Assembly: GCA_022826505.1 (NCBI GenBank)
Contig: JAJDUQ010000063.1
Location: forward strand, 1-34,897
DNA from: Gammaproteobacteria bacterium
Lineage (GTDB): Bacteria > Pseudomonadota > Gammaproteobacteria > HK1
Reading direction: 5' to 3'
DNA length: 34,897 nucleotides
Under the pieces are notes generated by a model. That model worked only from the letters and a program-made list of their open reading frames with translations. It was not told where the DNA came from and did not search any database. Both the position numbers and the translations under genes were made by a program. Of this stretch, positions 25,742 through 33,315 are shown piece by piece (positions within the stretch are counted from its first letter, which is position 1; each line of letters opens with the position of its first letter).

Positions 25742-25798
25742 CCGGTGCAAGAAACCCGTACAAGAAGATGTTGCCTGGTCCCGGTACAAGAAGCATTT
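25742..25798 (+). repeat. Three imperfect CAAGAA-containing repeats in the operon leader
   Basis: CCGGTGCAAGAAA (25742-25754), CCCGTACAAGAAGATGTT (25755-25772) and CCCGGTACAAGAAGCATTT (25780-25798) are variants of one unit. They lie in the 155 bases before the importer operon, in sequence noticeably richer in A and T than the neighbouring genes. They might be a regulator site or a degenerate mobile-element end. Confidence 0.45.
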
Positions 25799-25856
25799 GA
25801 CCCTGATTCAGTCGGACAATTAAGTTGAGCGACGCAGGCCCCGGAGGAGCTGGGCT

Positions 25857-26711
25857 TTGAACGCACGCTGGAACCTGGTGCTGCTGCCGTCGGCGCTCGT
25901 GTGCCTGCTGCTGCTGTTCGGCACGCAGTTCGTGTTCCTGCGGGCAGGGTTCTACGAGGACCTCGGTCTCGGCCTCATCGGCGACCGGTTCCTGTTCGAC
26001 AATTACCTCACCGCGTTCCGGGACACCTTCTACTTCGACGCGCTGTGGCTCACCATCTACCTGTCGGCGATCGTGGTGGCGTGCTCGCTCGCGGTCGCCT
26101 ATCCCGCCGCCTACGCCATCGCCCGCATGCGCTCGCAGTGGGCGATGCTCCTGCTCGCCGCCATCGTGGTGTCGTCGTTCGTCACCGTGGTCATCAAGGT
26201 GCTGGGACTCATCATCATCTTCGGCACCCACGGCCCCATCAACAGCCTGCTGAGCGCGTTCGGGTTCACCGATTCTCCGGTCAGGATCGTCGGCACGCTC
26301 GCCGGTGTGGTGATCGGGCTGATGCACTACGTGCTCGGGTTCATGGTGCTGCTGCTGTTCAGCGTCATCCAGACCATTCCCCGGTCGCTCGAGGAAGCGG
26401 CGCGGATCCACGGGGCGAGCCGGTGGCGCACGATGTGGCGGGTGGTGATACCGCTCAGCCTGCCGGGCATCGTCACCGGCTCGCTGATCGTGTTCAACCT
26501 GAGCATGGGGGCGTTCGTCTCCGCCGCGCTGCTCGGCGGAGGGAAGGTGCTCACGCTCCCGGTGGTCATCGAGCGCACCGTCGTGCTCAATGCCGAGTAC
26601 GCGATGGGTGGCACCCTCTCGGCCATCCTGCTCGGGACCGTCCTGATCATCAACATCGTCTCGGTACTGCTGGTGCGGCGGCTGCGCGCGGCCCGGCTGA
26701 TGGTGGCGTGA
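25857..26711 (+). CDS. ABC transporter permease, PotB-like
   Basis: This is a 284-residue, six-helix permease starting MNARWNLVLLPS. The EAA loop is EEAARIHGASRWRTM followed by IPLSLPG. The start is a TTG, supported by CCGGAGGAG about eight bases upstream and by alignment with the paralogue at 24044 (MKARWDLILLPS). No ATG in frame would keep this N-terminus. Its stop overlaps the ATG of the next permease (TGATG at 26709-26713). It is the first gene of a plus-strand operon that runs to the ATPase at 32539, with short gaps throughout except before the desaturase. Confidence 0.9.
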   Translation: MNARWNLVLLPSALVCLLLLFGTQFVFLRAGFYEDLGLGLIGDRFLFDNYLTAFRDTFYFDALWLTIYLSAIVVACSLAVAYPAAYAIARMRSQWAMLLLAAIVVSSFVTVVIKVLGLIIIFGTHGPINSLLSAFGFTDSPVRIVGTLAGVVIGLMHYVLGFMVLLLFSVIQTIPRSLEEAARIHGASRWRTMWRVVIPLSLPGIVTGSLIVFNLSMGAFVSAALLGGGKVLTLPVVIERTVVLNAEYAMGGTLSAILLGTVLIINIVSVLLVRRLRAARLMVA

Positions 26712-27562
26712 TGGCCGTACGTGGATTCCGGATTCGCACCGACGGCTGGGTGACCGGAGCGGTGGTCGGCGCGGTGCTCGTGTTCCTGCTCGCGCCGGTG
26801 GTGGTGGTGGTGCTCGCGTCGTTCGACGGCGGCGACTCGGTGGCCGGCCGGGCGTTTCTCACCTTCCCCCCGACGAGCCTGTCGCTCCAGTGGTACTTCA
26901 GCATTCAGCCCCGCCTGTTCCACTCGCTGTGGGTCTCGTTCCTGGTGGCGTGCTTCGCGGCCGGGTTCGGCACCGTGATCGGCGTTCCCGCCGCTCTGGG
27001 GCTGATTCGCGGCAACCTGCCGGGCAAGACTGTCTTGAGCGCGCTGTTTCGGGCGCCGCTGCAGATCCCGTTCATCGTCATCGGGGTGGCCTTCCTTCAG
27101 ACCTGGTACCTGCTCGGCGACGCCTTCGGAATCAGGATCGCCGGCTCCTTCCTCGCTCTGGCCATCGGCCATCTGTTCGTGGCCACGCCCTACGTCATCG
27201 GATCGGTCGGCTCGGTGCTGCTGCGGTTCAACCCGAATCTCGAGGAGGCCGCGCTCAGCCTCGGGGCGAGCCGCTGGCGTGCGTTCCGGCGGGTGACGCT
27301 GCCGATCATCATGCCCGGCATCTACGCCGGGGCGCTGTTCGCGTTCATGGTCTCGTTCGGCGACGTCCCGATCTCGCTGTTCCTCGCAAGTCCGAAGTAC
27401 ACAACCCTGCCGCTCGAGATCTTCCATGGCATGGAATTCGATTTCGACGCGGCGGTCCTCGCGATCTCGACCCTGATCGTGTTCGCGTCCCTGGTCATCC
27501 TGTGGCTCATCCAGAAGTCGGTGGGTCTGGACGTCATGCTGCGTTCCGGCGGCAGCGGTTGA
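26711..27562 (+). CDS. ABC transporter permease, PotC-like
   Basis: This is a 283-residue permease, the second half of the heterodimer. The EAA loop is EEAALSLGASRWRAF with VTLPIIMPG. MVSFGDVPISLF and the C-terminal KSVGLDVMLRSGG match the paralogue at 22273. The start overlaps the previous stop, giving coupled translation. The binding-protein gene follows after 41 bases. The inserted segment GGDSVAGRAFLTFPPTSLSLQWYF is a normal periplasmic loop for the PotC type. Confidence 0.9.
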   Translation: MAVRGFRIRTDGWVTGAVVGAVLVFLLAPVVVVVLASFDGGDSVAGRAFLTFPPTSLSLQWYFSIQPRLFHSLWVSFLVACFAAGFGTVIGVPAALGLIRGNLPGKTVLSALFRAPLQIPFIVIGVAFLQTWYLLGDAFGIRIAGSFLALAIGHLFVATPYVIGSVGSVLLRFNPNLEEAALSLGASRWRAFRRVTLPIIMPGIYAGALFAFMVSFGDVPISLFLASPKYTTLPLEIFHGMEFDFDAAVLAISTLIVFASLVILWLIQKSVGLDVMLRSGGSG

Positions 27563-27603
27563 GCGTCGCGGGATGACCTCCCCCGAGAAGAGGAGAACGT
27601 CAG

Positions 27604-28701
27604 ATGAAAGCGAAGAAACGCGCATCAATCCCCAGGCTGCTCACCGCCGCGACGCTCGGCACGGGGCTCGTGCTCGGCGCCGGGACGGCAGCCGCGGGCA
27701 TGTTCGACGGCCAGACGCTGACGGTGGGAACCTTCGGCGGTAGCTGGAAGGATCGCATCTGCGAATACATCTGTCCGAAGGTCGAGGCCGAAGGCGGCAA
27801 GGTCGAGTTCGTCACCGGCAATCCGCGCAACCTCCTGTCGAAGCTGGTCGCCGCACGGGGACAGGAGGAGCCGCCGTTCGACGTCCTCGAGATCACCCCC
27901 GCCACGTGGCCGGTCGTCCTCGCCGCCGGATTCGTGGAGAAGTATGACCCGGCAAACATTTCCAATGTCGCGGACCTGGATTCCAACCTGTACGACGAGT
28001 ACAAGGCGGCGAACTGGATTACCCAGGAAGGCTTCGTCGTCAACCTGGAGGCGCTCAAGGAACTCGGGGTCGAGCGGCCCACCCGGTTCATGGACCTGTT
28101 CAATCCCGCCCTCCAGGGGAAGATCGCGCTCCCCGACATCGGCGTGAACGCAGTGGTCTCCATGATCGCGGGGTTCGCGGCCGAGAAGGGCGGCGACGAG
28201 CACAACATCGACCCGGGGCTCGAGCTCATCAAGGAGCTCGGCGTGTTCGCGTACTGGAACTCCGGGACCCAGTTCACCCAGTGGTTCAAGGAAGGCGACA
28301 TCGTGGCCGCGGTGGCCCACGCGGGCTGGGGCGTGCGCCTGCACGACGCCGGGGTGCCGGTGGGCATGGTCCATCCCGTCGTCAAGGACAAGGTCGGGAT
28401 GGCGGGCGTGGGTTTCTCCGCTGTGGTCAAGGGCTCCAAGAACAAGGCTGCGGCCGAGTTCTACATCAACGAGCTCATCTCCGAGGGGATGCAGGAGATC
28501 CTGCACACGAAGAACGGCATCGTTCCCACCAACAGCAAGGTGCAGGCCAAGTACTCCGGCAGTCCGAAGCTCGATTCGTCCGGGGTGCCGTTCCTGATGC
28601 TCGCGCCGGAACAGGTTGCGAACCTGTACTACCTGGACCTGTCCTCGTTCGACATGAAGGACTGGACGCGGAAATGGAATCGCGTCGTGGCTTCGCAGTG
28701 A
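27604..28701 (+). CDS. ABC transporter substrate-binding protein, PotD/family-1 type
   Basis: This 365-residue periplasmic protein has a signal peptide ending near TAAAG (about residue 31). It continues LTVGTFGGSWKDRICEYICP and EFVTGNPRNLLSKLVAARG. It is clearly paralogous to the protein at 20986, but with two extra cysteines in the first helix (CEYIC) that could form a disulphide. Family members bind polyamines or other small cations; the ligand is unknown. GAGAAGAGGAG precedes the ATG. It follows the two permeases directly and is followed by a perfect 12-bp hairpin, which may reduce transcription of the enzyme genes beyond it relative to the binding protein. Confidence 0.9.
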   Translation: MKAKKRASIPRLLTAATLGTGLVLGAGTAAAGMFDGQTLTVGTFGGSWKDRICEYICPKVEAEGGKVEFVTGNPRNLLSKLVAARGQEEPPFDVLEITPATWPVVLAAGFVEKYDPANISNVADLDSNLYDEYKAANWITQEGFVVNLEALKELGVERPTRFMDLFNPALQGKIALPDIGVNAVVSMIAGFAAEKGGDEHNIDPGLELIKELGVFAYWNSGTQFTQWFKEGDIVAAVAHAGWGVRLHDAGVPVGMVHPVVKDKVGMAGVGFSAVVKGSKNKAAAEFYINELISEGMQEILHTKNGIVPTNSKVQAKYSGSPKLDSSGVPFLMLAPEQVANLYYLDLSSFDMKDWTRKWNRVVASQ

Positions 28702-28721
28702 GGTAGGGTAGTGCGCATGAA

Positions 28722-28752
28722 GTGTCCGGGACCGAACGGCGGTCCCGGACAC
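28722..28752 (+). terminator. Perfect 12-bp hairpin after binding-protein gene
   Basis: GTGTCCGGGACC (28722-28733) pairs with GGTCCCGGACAC (28741-28752) around a seven-base loop, 20 bases after the stop. There is no T run, so it is more likely an mRNA-stabilising or partially terminating structure within the operon. Such hairpins commonly follow ABC binding-protein genes. Confidence 0.6.
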
Positions 28753-28897
28753 CGAGACGCGAAACGGGGGGACTCGAGGTCCTGCGAGGATTCGCTCCGG
28801 TTCGATGACGCGTGAGGGTGATCGCGGATGGAGTTTCTCGCGAGCGTGGCCGGGATCGCCGCAACCGCAGGCGACGTTTCCGGGAGCGAGGGGTCCA

Positions 28898-28947
28898 TCT
28901 ACCTTCGGCAGACAACAAACCCGACATTGTCTACCTTCGCCGGACAA
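28898..28947 (+). repeat. Pair of 18-bp direct repeats
   Basis: TCTACCTTCGGCAGACAA (28898-28915) and TCTACCTTCGCCGGACAA (28930-28947) differ at two positions and start 32 bases apart, close to three helical turns. The second copy is also flanked as TTGTC-N11-GACAA. Spacing on one face of the DNA fits a regulator site upstream of the desaturase. Confidence 0.55.
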
Positions 28948-28995
28948 GCAGATTGTCAGGCGCCCGCGGTGGGCCGCAGGTCCACAGTTGTTCAA

Positions 28996-29012
28996 GCGGG
29001 CGGGACGCCCGC
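28996..29012. repeat. Short palindrome GCGGGCG-GGA-CGCCCGC
   Basis: A 7-bp perfect stem with a three-base loop lies within a G/C-rich tract (GCGGGACGCCCGCGCTCCCA context). The sequence resembles small dispersed extragenic palindromes of high-GC bacteria. Recurrence in the genome cannot be tested here. Confidence 0.45.
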
Positions 29013-29084
29013 GCTCCCAGCGGTGCCCCGCGAGAACACGTGGCTCGACCGTCAAGGCGATGGCGCTTCGAGGAGGCTGGCCGG

Positions 29085-30053
29085 ATGGGATCTGCGGTAG
29101 ACGCATCGGCGGAGAATTGTTCGGCCGATACCCGCGACGAGGTGGTGCGCCCCTCAAACGTCATCCGGGACATCATCGGCCGCGGCCGTCTCTCCGAACT
29201 CGTGGCGCGCCGGGACGGACCGGGCCTCGCATTTGCGGCGGCCCACGCCGCCCTCATCGCCGTCACCGGGTGGCTCACGTGGGGCGCGCTCGGAACCGCC
29301 TGGGCAGTGCCCGCCACCATCGTGCACGGAATCGTCATCGTGCACCTGTTCGCCCCGTTTCACGAATCCACCCACTACACCGCGTTCCGCACCCGCTGGC
29401 TCAACACCGCGGCGGGCTGGGTGACGGGGCTCGTCCTGATGCTGCCGCCCACCGTGTTCCGCTACCAGCACACCGCGCACCACCGGTACACGCAGGACAT
29501 CGAGCGCGATCCGCAGATGATCCCGATCGGTGAGCGTCCGTGGGGCTTCCTGTACTACGCGAGTGCCGTCCCCTACTTTCGGGGAATCCTGTCCGGGCTG
29601 CTCCGCCAGCCGTTCGGGCGCCTGAGCGAGGCGGAGCGGCGCGACGTACCGTCCGCCATGCATGGTGTGGTGCGGCGCGAGGCGCGGCTCTTCTGGTGCG
29701 TCTACCTGCTGCTCGCCGCGACGACCATTCATTTCGAGTCGTGGCTCGTGGTGCAGCTCTGGCTGGTCCCGAGGGTCGTCGGAGAGCCGCTCATGCGCGT
29801 CATCCGGATGTCCGAGCACGTAGGCTGCGCGCGGGCGCCGAACATGCTTGAGAACACCCGTACCGTGTTCACCATCGCACCGTTGCGGCTGCTCGCCTGG
29901 AACATGGCGTATCACACCGCCCACCACGCTCTGCCGCAGGCGCCCTTTTTCCGGCTCGCGGCACTCGACTCGCTGCTTCGCGATCACGTGGTGGAGACCC
30001 GGGATGGGTACGTGGACTTCGTGCGCACCCACTTTCGAAGAATGGCGCAGTAG
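29085..30053 (+). CDS. Membrane di-iron fatty-acid desaturase/hydroxylase family protein
   Basis: This 322-residue membrane protein has the three histidine boxes of the superfamily: H93-x3-H97 (HESTH), H129-x2-HH (HTAHH, 129-133) and H277-x2-HH (HTAHH, 277-281). It also has H245 in SEHVG. Hydrophobic segments surround about residues 50-90, 110-125 and 205-235. Such enzymes use O2 and a di-iron centre to desaturate or hydroxylate acyl chains, alkanes, carotenoids or small amines. The ATG at 29085 has AGGAGG eight bases upstream, which excludes longer frames from 28812. Encoding in one operon with an ABC importer and a lyase suggests a soluble imported substrate rather than membrane lipid, which is an inference. 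The next gene begins 24 bases later. Confidence 0.85.
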   Translation: MGSAVDASAENCSADTRDEVVRPSNVIRDIIGRGRLSELVARRDGPGLAFAAAHAALIAVTGWLTWGALGTAWAVPATIVHGIVIVHLFAPFHESTHYTAFRTRWLNTAAGWVTGLVLMLPPTVFRYQHTAHHRYTQDIERDPQMIPIGERPWGFLYYASAVPYFRGILSGLLRQPFGRLSEAERRDVPSAMHGVVRREARLFWCVYLLLAATTIHFESWLVVQLWLVPRVVGEPLMRVIRMSEHVGCARAPNMLENTRTVFTIAPLRLLAWNMAYHTAHHALPQAPFFRLAALDSLLRDHVVETRDGYVDFVRTHFRRMAQ

Positions 30054-30077
30054 CGGCGTCCCCCGGAGGAGAGGGAA

Positions 30078-31448
30078 ATGACAACCCTGGAAGCAACGGT
30101 CGTACTCGACGAGGAGGATCTTGGGGCGCTTTCGGAAATCAGGGACGGGATCGAGGCGAAGATGTCCCGGCTGCGTGAGCTCGAGCCCTGCATCCTCGAC
30201 ATGTCCTTTCGCGAGGCGACCCTGTCCTCGCGCTACGGCCACACGCTGGCCGACAAGATCGAGCTCTGGAAGCTGGCTCGCGAGTTCGGGTTCACCGATT
30301 TCGGGCTCTCGAACTTCTACGACTTCCCGTCGGTGACCGACCAGTTCCTCGACTGGCTGCTCGAACACGACGTTCCCCTCGACCAGTTCCTGGTGACCAT
30401 CGGGGTGGAGCCGGGCGACGGTGGCAATGCCGTCGCGAGAAGCCCCGCGGTGATCCGTACCGAGGAGGCGGGGATCCCGAACGTCATCCTGGTCGTCGAG
30501 ATCCGCCCCCGCACCATCGAGCTGAGCGGCCGCGACCGCGCGCAGATGCTGTACGACATCGACCGCTACATCCGCCACTACCGTGCGCAGCTTCCGCCCG
30601 AGACGGAGCGGCAGGGTCGGATCTACATCCGCATGGCGGACATCTTCGATGCGTTCGACGACGATCCGGAGTACGTGGTCCAGGTGTTCAAGCTGCTCGG
30701 GGCCTCGCCGATCACCGGAATTCTCTACGAAGACGTGCGCGGCAGCCGGTTCATCTTCGAGTCGAACGCGCTGGTCCGGCTGATGCGACGCTACGTGACC
30801 CCGCCCCGCAAGATCCTTGCCCACCCCCACTCGGGCAACGGCATGGAGGATGCGGCGACCATCGAAGCGGTCCTCGAAGGCGCGGACGGTGTGTGGTCCG
30901 GGTTCACGCCCCAGGCGGCACAGGGCGGGCACGGTTCCGCCCTGATGTTCCTGACCAACCTGGTGCGGGCCGGCAACCCCCACGTGCAGCGCCTCTACCA
31001 GCTCCGCAAGCTCGTCGAGGTCGCCCGCAGGATGTGGCAGATCCACGATCGCCACGACGTCGAGCCCAACCAGCCGGTGGTGGGCGAGCGTGCCTACCGT
31101 TACGTGGACCAGTACTTCGAGCAGAGCGACCTGCCCTGCGACCTCGCCCCCGAGCTCATCGGTGCAACGGCGGGCTACGAGATCATGCCGGCGTGGGCGC
31201 CCACCTACGTCATCGGCAAGCGGCTCGAGGAGTTGGGGTACGATCCCGAAGTGTGCAGGAGCCGTACCCTGCTCCACCGGGTAAGGGCACTGATCAACGA
31301 GGCGCAGATGGACGGCCGGCACGTCCGATTCGACGATCCGGACGAGCTGGCTCCCATGGTCGAGCGGGCGCGCCGGGAGGTCGGGACCCTGTCCGGCGAC
31401 GAGGAGCGCGGCGACGATCACGGGGTGCTCACACTGCGCCGAGGCTGA
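30078..31448 (+). CDS. DRE-TIM metallolyase-like protein (HMG-CoA lyase/LeuA superfamily)
   Basis: This 456-residue protein has a TIM-barrel layout. The first strand carries ILDMSFREATLSSRYGHTLADKI, in which D41, R45 and E46 match the D-x3-R-D/E motif of HMGL-like enzymes. Later ILAHPHSGNGMEDA provides H249 and H251, equivalent to the metal-binding H-x-H-x4-G. GVWSGFTPQAAQGGHGS follows at the next strand. These enzymes make or break carbon-carbon bonds next to a carboxylate or thioester, using a divalent metal. The motifs are variant (DMSFRE rather than DTTLRDG), so this may be a distinct subfamily and I do not name a substrate. CGGAGGAGAG precedes the start. It lies between the desaturase and the ABC ATPase, with gaps of about 20 bases. 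Confidence 0.75.
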   Translation: MTTLEATVVLDEEDLGALSEIRDGIEAKMSRLRELEPCILDMSFREATLSSRYGHTLADKIELWKLAREFGFTDFGLSNFYDFPSVTDQFLDWLLEHDVPLDQFLVTIGVEPGDGGNAVARSPAVIRTEEAGIPNVILVVEIRPRTIELSGRDRAQMLYDIDRYIRHYRAQLPPETERQGRIYIRMADIFDAFDDDPEYVVQVFKLLGASPITGILYEDVRGSRFIFESNALVRLMRRYVTPPRKILAHPHSGNGMEDAATIEAVLEGADGVWSGFTPQAAQGGHGSALMFLTNLVRAGNPHVQRLYQLRKLVEVARRMWQIHDRHDVEPNQPVVGERAYRYVDQYFEQSDLPCDLAPELIGATAGYEIMPAWAPTYVIGKRLEELGYDPEVCRSRTLLHRVRALINEAQMDGRHVRFDDPDELAPMVERARREVGTLSGDEERGDDHGVLTLRRG

Positions 31449-31468
31449 GCGACTGGAAGGAACTGAAA

Positions 31469-32539
31469 ATGTCACGTGTCCTGCTCTCCGAAGTCACCAA
31501 GAAATACGGTGACGTGACGGCACTCCATGCGCTCGATCTGGAAATCCGCGAGGGCGAGTTCCTGACGCTGCTCGGCCCTTCGGGTTGCGGCAAGACGACG
31601 ACGCTGCGGCTGATTGCCGGGTTCATCCAGCCGACGGCGGGGACCATTTTTCTGGGCGACGACGACATCACCGCGGTCGCGCCCCAGCACCGCAAGATCG
31701 GGATGGTGTTCCAGGACTACGCGCTGTTCCCGCACATGACGGTGCGGGAGAACATCGCGTTCGGGCTGCAGGAGCGGCGTTACGAGAAGCACCGCATTCC
31801 GGAGCGGGTCGACGAGCTGCTGGAGCTCATCCGGCTGCCCGACATGGGCGATCGCTATCCGGCGGAGGTGAGCGGCGGGCAGCAGCAGCGCATCGCGGTC
31901 GCGCGTGCCGTTGCCTTCCCGCCCCGCGTCCTGCTCATGGACGAGCCTCTCGGCGCCCTTGACCTGAAGCTGCGCGAGGCGATGCAGATCGAGGTGCGTC
32001 GCATCCAGCGCGAGCTCAGCATCACCACCGTCTACGTCACCCACGACCAGACCGAGGCGATGAACATGTCGGATCGGATCGTGGTGATGAACGATGGGGT
32101 CATCGAGCAACTGGGGACGGCGGAGGAGATCTACGGTCGTCCGGCGTCGCGATTCGTGGCGGGCTTCGTGGGGCAGATCAATCTGCTTTCGGGACGGGTG
32201 GTGGGAGAAGAAGGCGATTCGGTGGTGGTCGATGCCGCGGGGGCCCGGATTCGGGCGTCAAAGCAGGATGCGGTCCGCCGCGACGCCGAGGTGTCGATCG
32301 GCATTCGGCCGGAGCTCTTCCGGGCGATGACGGACGGGGACACTCTGTCCGGGATGAACGTACTGGACGGGCGGATTGCCGGGCGCACCTTCGCGGGGAA
32401 CCTGCTTCACGTATTCGTGGACATCGACGACGACACGCGACTCGTGCTGGAAGCGCGCCCCCAGGATTACATCGCAGAGGATGGGTCCCCGATACGACTC
32501 GGCTGGCGGCCGGACGATACGATCGTTCTGACCCGCTGA
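31469..32539 (+). CDS. ABC transporter ATP-binding protein, PotA-like
   Basis: This is a 356-residue ATPase. Walker A is GPSGCGKT (36-43), the Q-loop is VFQDYALFPHM (80-90), the signature is SGGQQQR (135-141), Walker B is LLMDEP (155-160), the D-loop is LGALD and the switch histidine is H192 in THDQ. A C-terminal TOBE-like domain (about 240-356) is typical of polyamine, spermidine and Fe(III) importers. GGAAGGAAC precedes the ATG. It is the last gene of the operon, and the only ABC ATPase in the window. It should energise the permeases at 25857-27562 and plausibly also the paralogous pair at 22273-24044. Confidence 0.93.
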   Translation: MSRVLLSEVTKKYGDVTALHALDLEIREGEFLTLLGPSGCGKTTTLRLIAGFIQPTAGTIFLGDDDITAVAPQHRKIGMVFQDYALFPHMTVRENIAFGLQERRYEKHRIPERVDELLELIRLPDMGDRYPAEVSGGQQQRIAVARAVAFPPRVLLMDEPLGALDLKLREAMQIEVRRIQRELSITTVYVTHDQTEAMNMSDRIVVMNDGVIEQLGTAEEIYGRPASRFVAGFVGQINLLSGRVVGEEGDSVVVDAAGARIRASKQDAVRRDAEVSIGIRPELFRAMTDGDTLSGMNVLDGRIAGRTFAGNLLHVFVDIDDDTRLVLEARPQDYIAEDGSPIRLGWRPDDTIVLTR

Positions 32540-32715
32540 GACGCGCCCGTCCGGCGTTCGCGGCCTGCGAGCCCGTCTCCCCACGCCTGCAAGCGAAGCG
32601 GCGAGCGGAACGCGAACTGCGGGCAATCGGATGCTATGGTGACGTCGGAGGTCTCGTCGACCGCACTGAGCGGATTCCGAATTCGGGGAGATTGAGTCTG
32701 AGGGGAATGTTGCGC

Positions 32716-33042
32716 ATGGCCCGGAGTGAGGAAATGCAGGACACGAGGCGAGCCGGGTTCTCGCTGACGCAGGAGACGATCACGATCCTGACCGTCGGTG
32801 TTGCCCTCGCCGGCCTCATCGTCGTGAATTTGGGCGACATGCGATCCGAGGTCCGCGCCTACCGCGCCGAGGCCCTTGCCTACCGCGCCGAAGCCCGGGC
32901 CGACCGTGAAGCAATCCGTGCCGAGGCTCGCGCCGACCGTGAAGCCTTTGCGAAGCAGATCACCCGACTCGTCGAGCAGCAGGGAACGTTGAGCGGTTTC
33001 GTCGACGGACTCCGGCACGCCATCGCCTCGCCGGAAAAGTGA
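32716..33042 (+). CDS. Small membrane-anchored coiled-coil protein
   Basis: This 108-residue protein has one transmembrane helix (about 22-42, TITILTVGVALAGLIVVNLG). A charged helix follows, built from repeated units YRAEA, YRAEA, RADREAI, RAEARADREAF, then KQITRLVEQQGTLSGFVDGL. The repeats predict an oligomeric coiled coil on one side of the membrane. I have no function for it. The start at 32716 follows GAGGGG by about nine bases; in-frame starts at 32692 (TTG) and 32707 are less well placed. It stands between the importer operon and the amidohydrolase. Confidence 0.6.
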   Translation: MARSEEMQDTRRAGFSLTQETITILTVGVALAGLIVVNLGDMRSEVRAYRAEALAYRAEARADREAIRAEARADREAFAKQITRLVEQQGTLSGFVDGLRHAIASPEK

Positions 33043-33315
33043 ATCGGGGAAATTGTCCCTAGCGGGCACTGCTCCCACCTCGCATCGAATCTGGTGCGCT
33101 GCAATTCGCTTTCGATCGGCTTGTTGCGATCGCGCCACGAGACCATTGGTTTGTGAGCCACCATGCCGCCCATTGCGTGCGACGAACGAGCCGGGGGATA
33201 TCTCGCTCTCGTCCGAATCGGGAACGTGGTCCCCGATATCCGTTGAGTCCGCTTCGACATCCCGGAGAGCGAACTCCGAGTGATGACGGAGATGCCAGCC
33301 AGGAGACGGTCCCCG
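33043..33315. other. Intergenic region before the amidohydrolase
   Basis: This stretch of about 270 bases contains no supported gene. It is likely to carry the promoter of the amidohydrolase. ATG and GTG codons at 33280-33292 lie in the amidohydrolase frame and are possible earlier starts. Short frames on both strands lack ribosome sites. Confidence 0.35.

Larger units (their letters stand above)
28702..29084 (+). promoter_or_regulatory. 383-base leader between binding protein and desaturase
   Basis: This is the only large gap in the operon. It holds a hairpin at 28722-28752, a pair of 18-bp direct repeats at 28898-28947 and a second palindrome at 28996-29012. No coding sequence is supported: one frame starts at 28828 with GATGGAG before it, but the product resembles nothing and is interrupted by the repeats. 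The region may provide a second promoter or processing sites for the enzyme genes. Confidence 0.5.

Noticed and set aside
22210-25812. Shared 12-mer CCCTGATTCAGT at 22210-22221 and 25801-25812
   Set aside because: Twelve-base matches are expected by chance many times in a window of this size, and the flanks do not match.
28828-29100. 90-codon plus-strand frame in the leader before the desaturase
   Set aside because: It runs through the direct repeats and the palindrome and resembles no protein. The region is better explained as non-coding.
29154-31475. 773-codon open frame on the minus strand opposite the desaturase and lyase genes
   Set aside because: It is antisense to two genes with clear catalytic motifs and ribosome sites. 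Its composition is that of a shadow frame.
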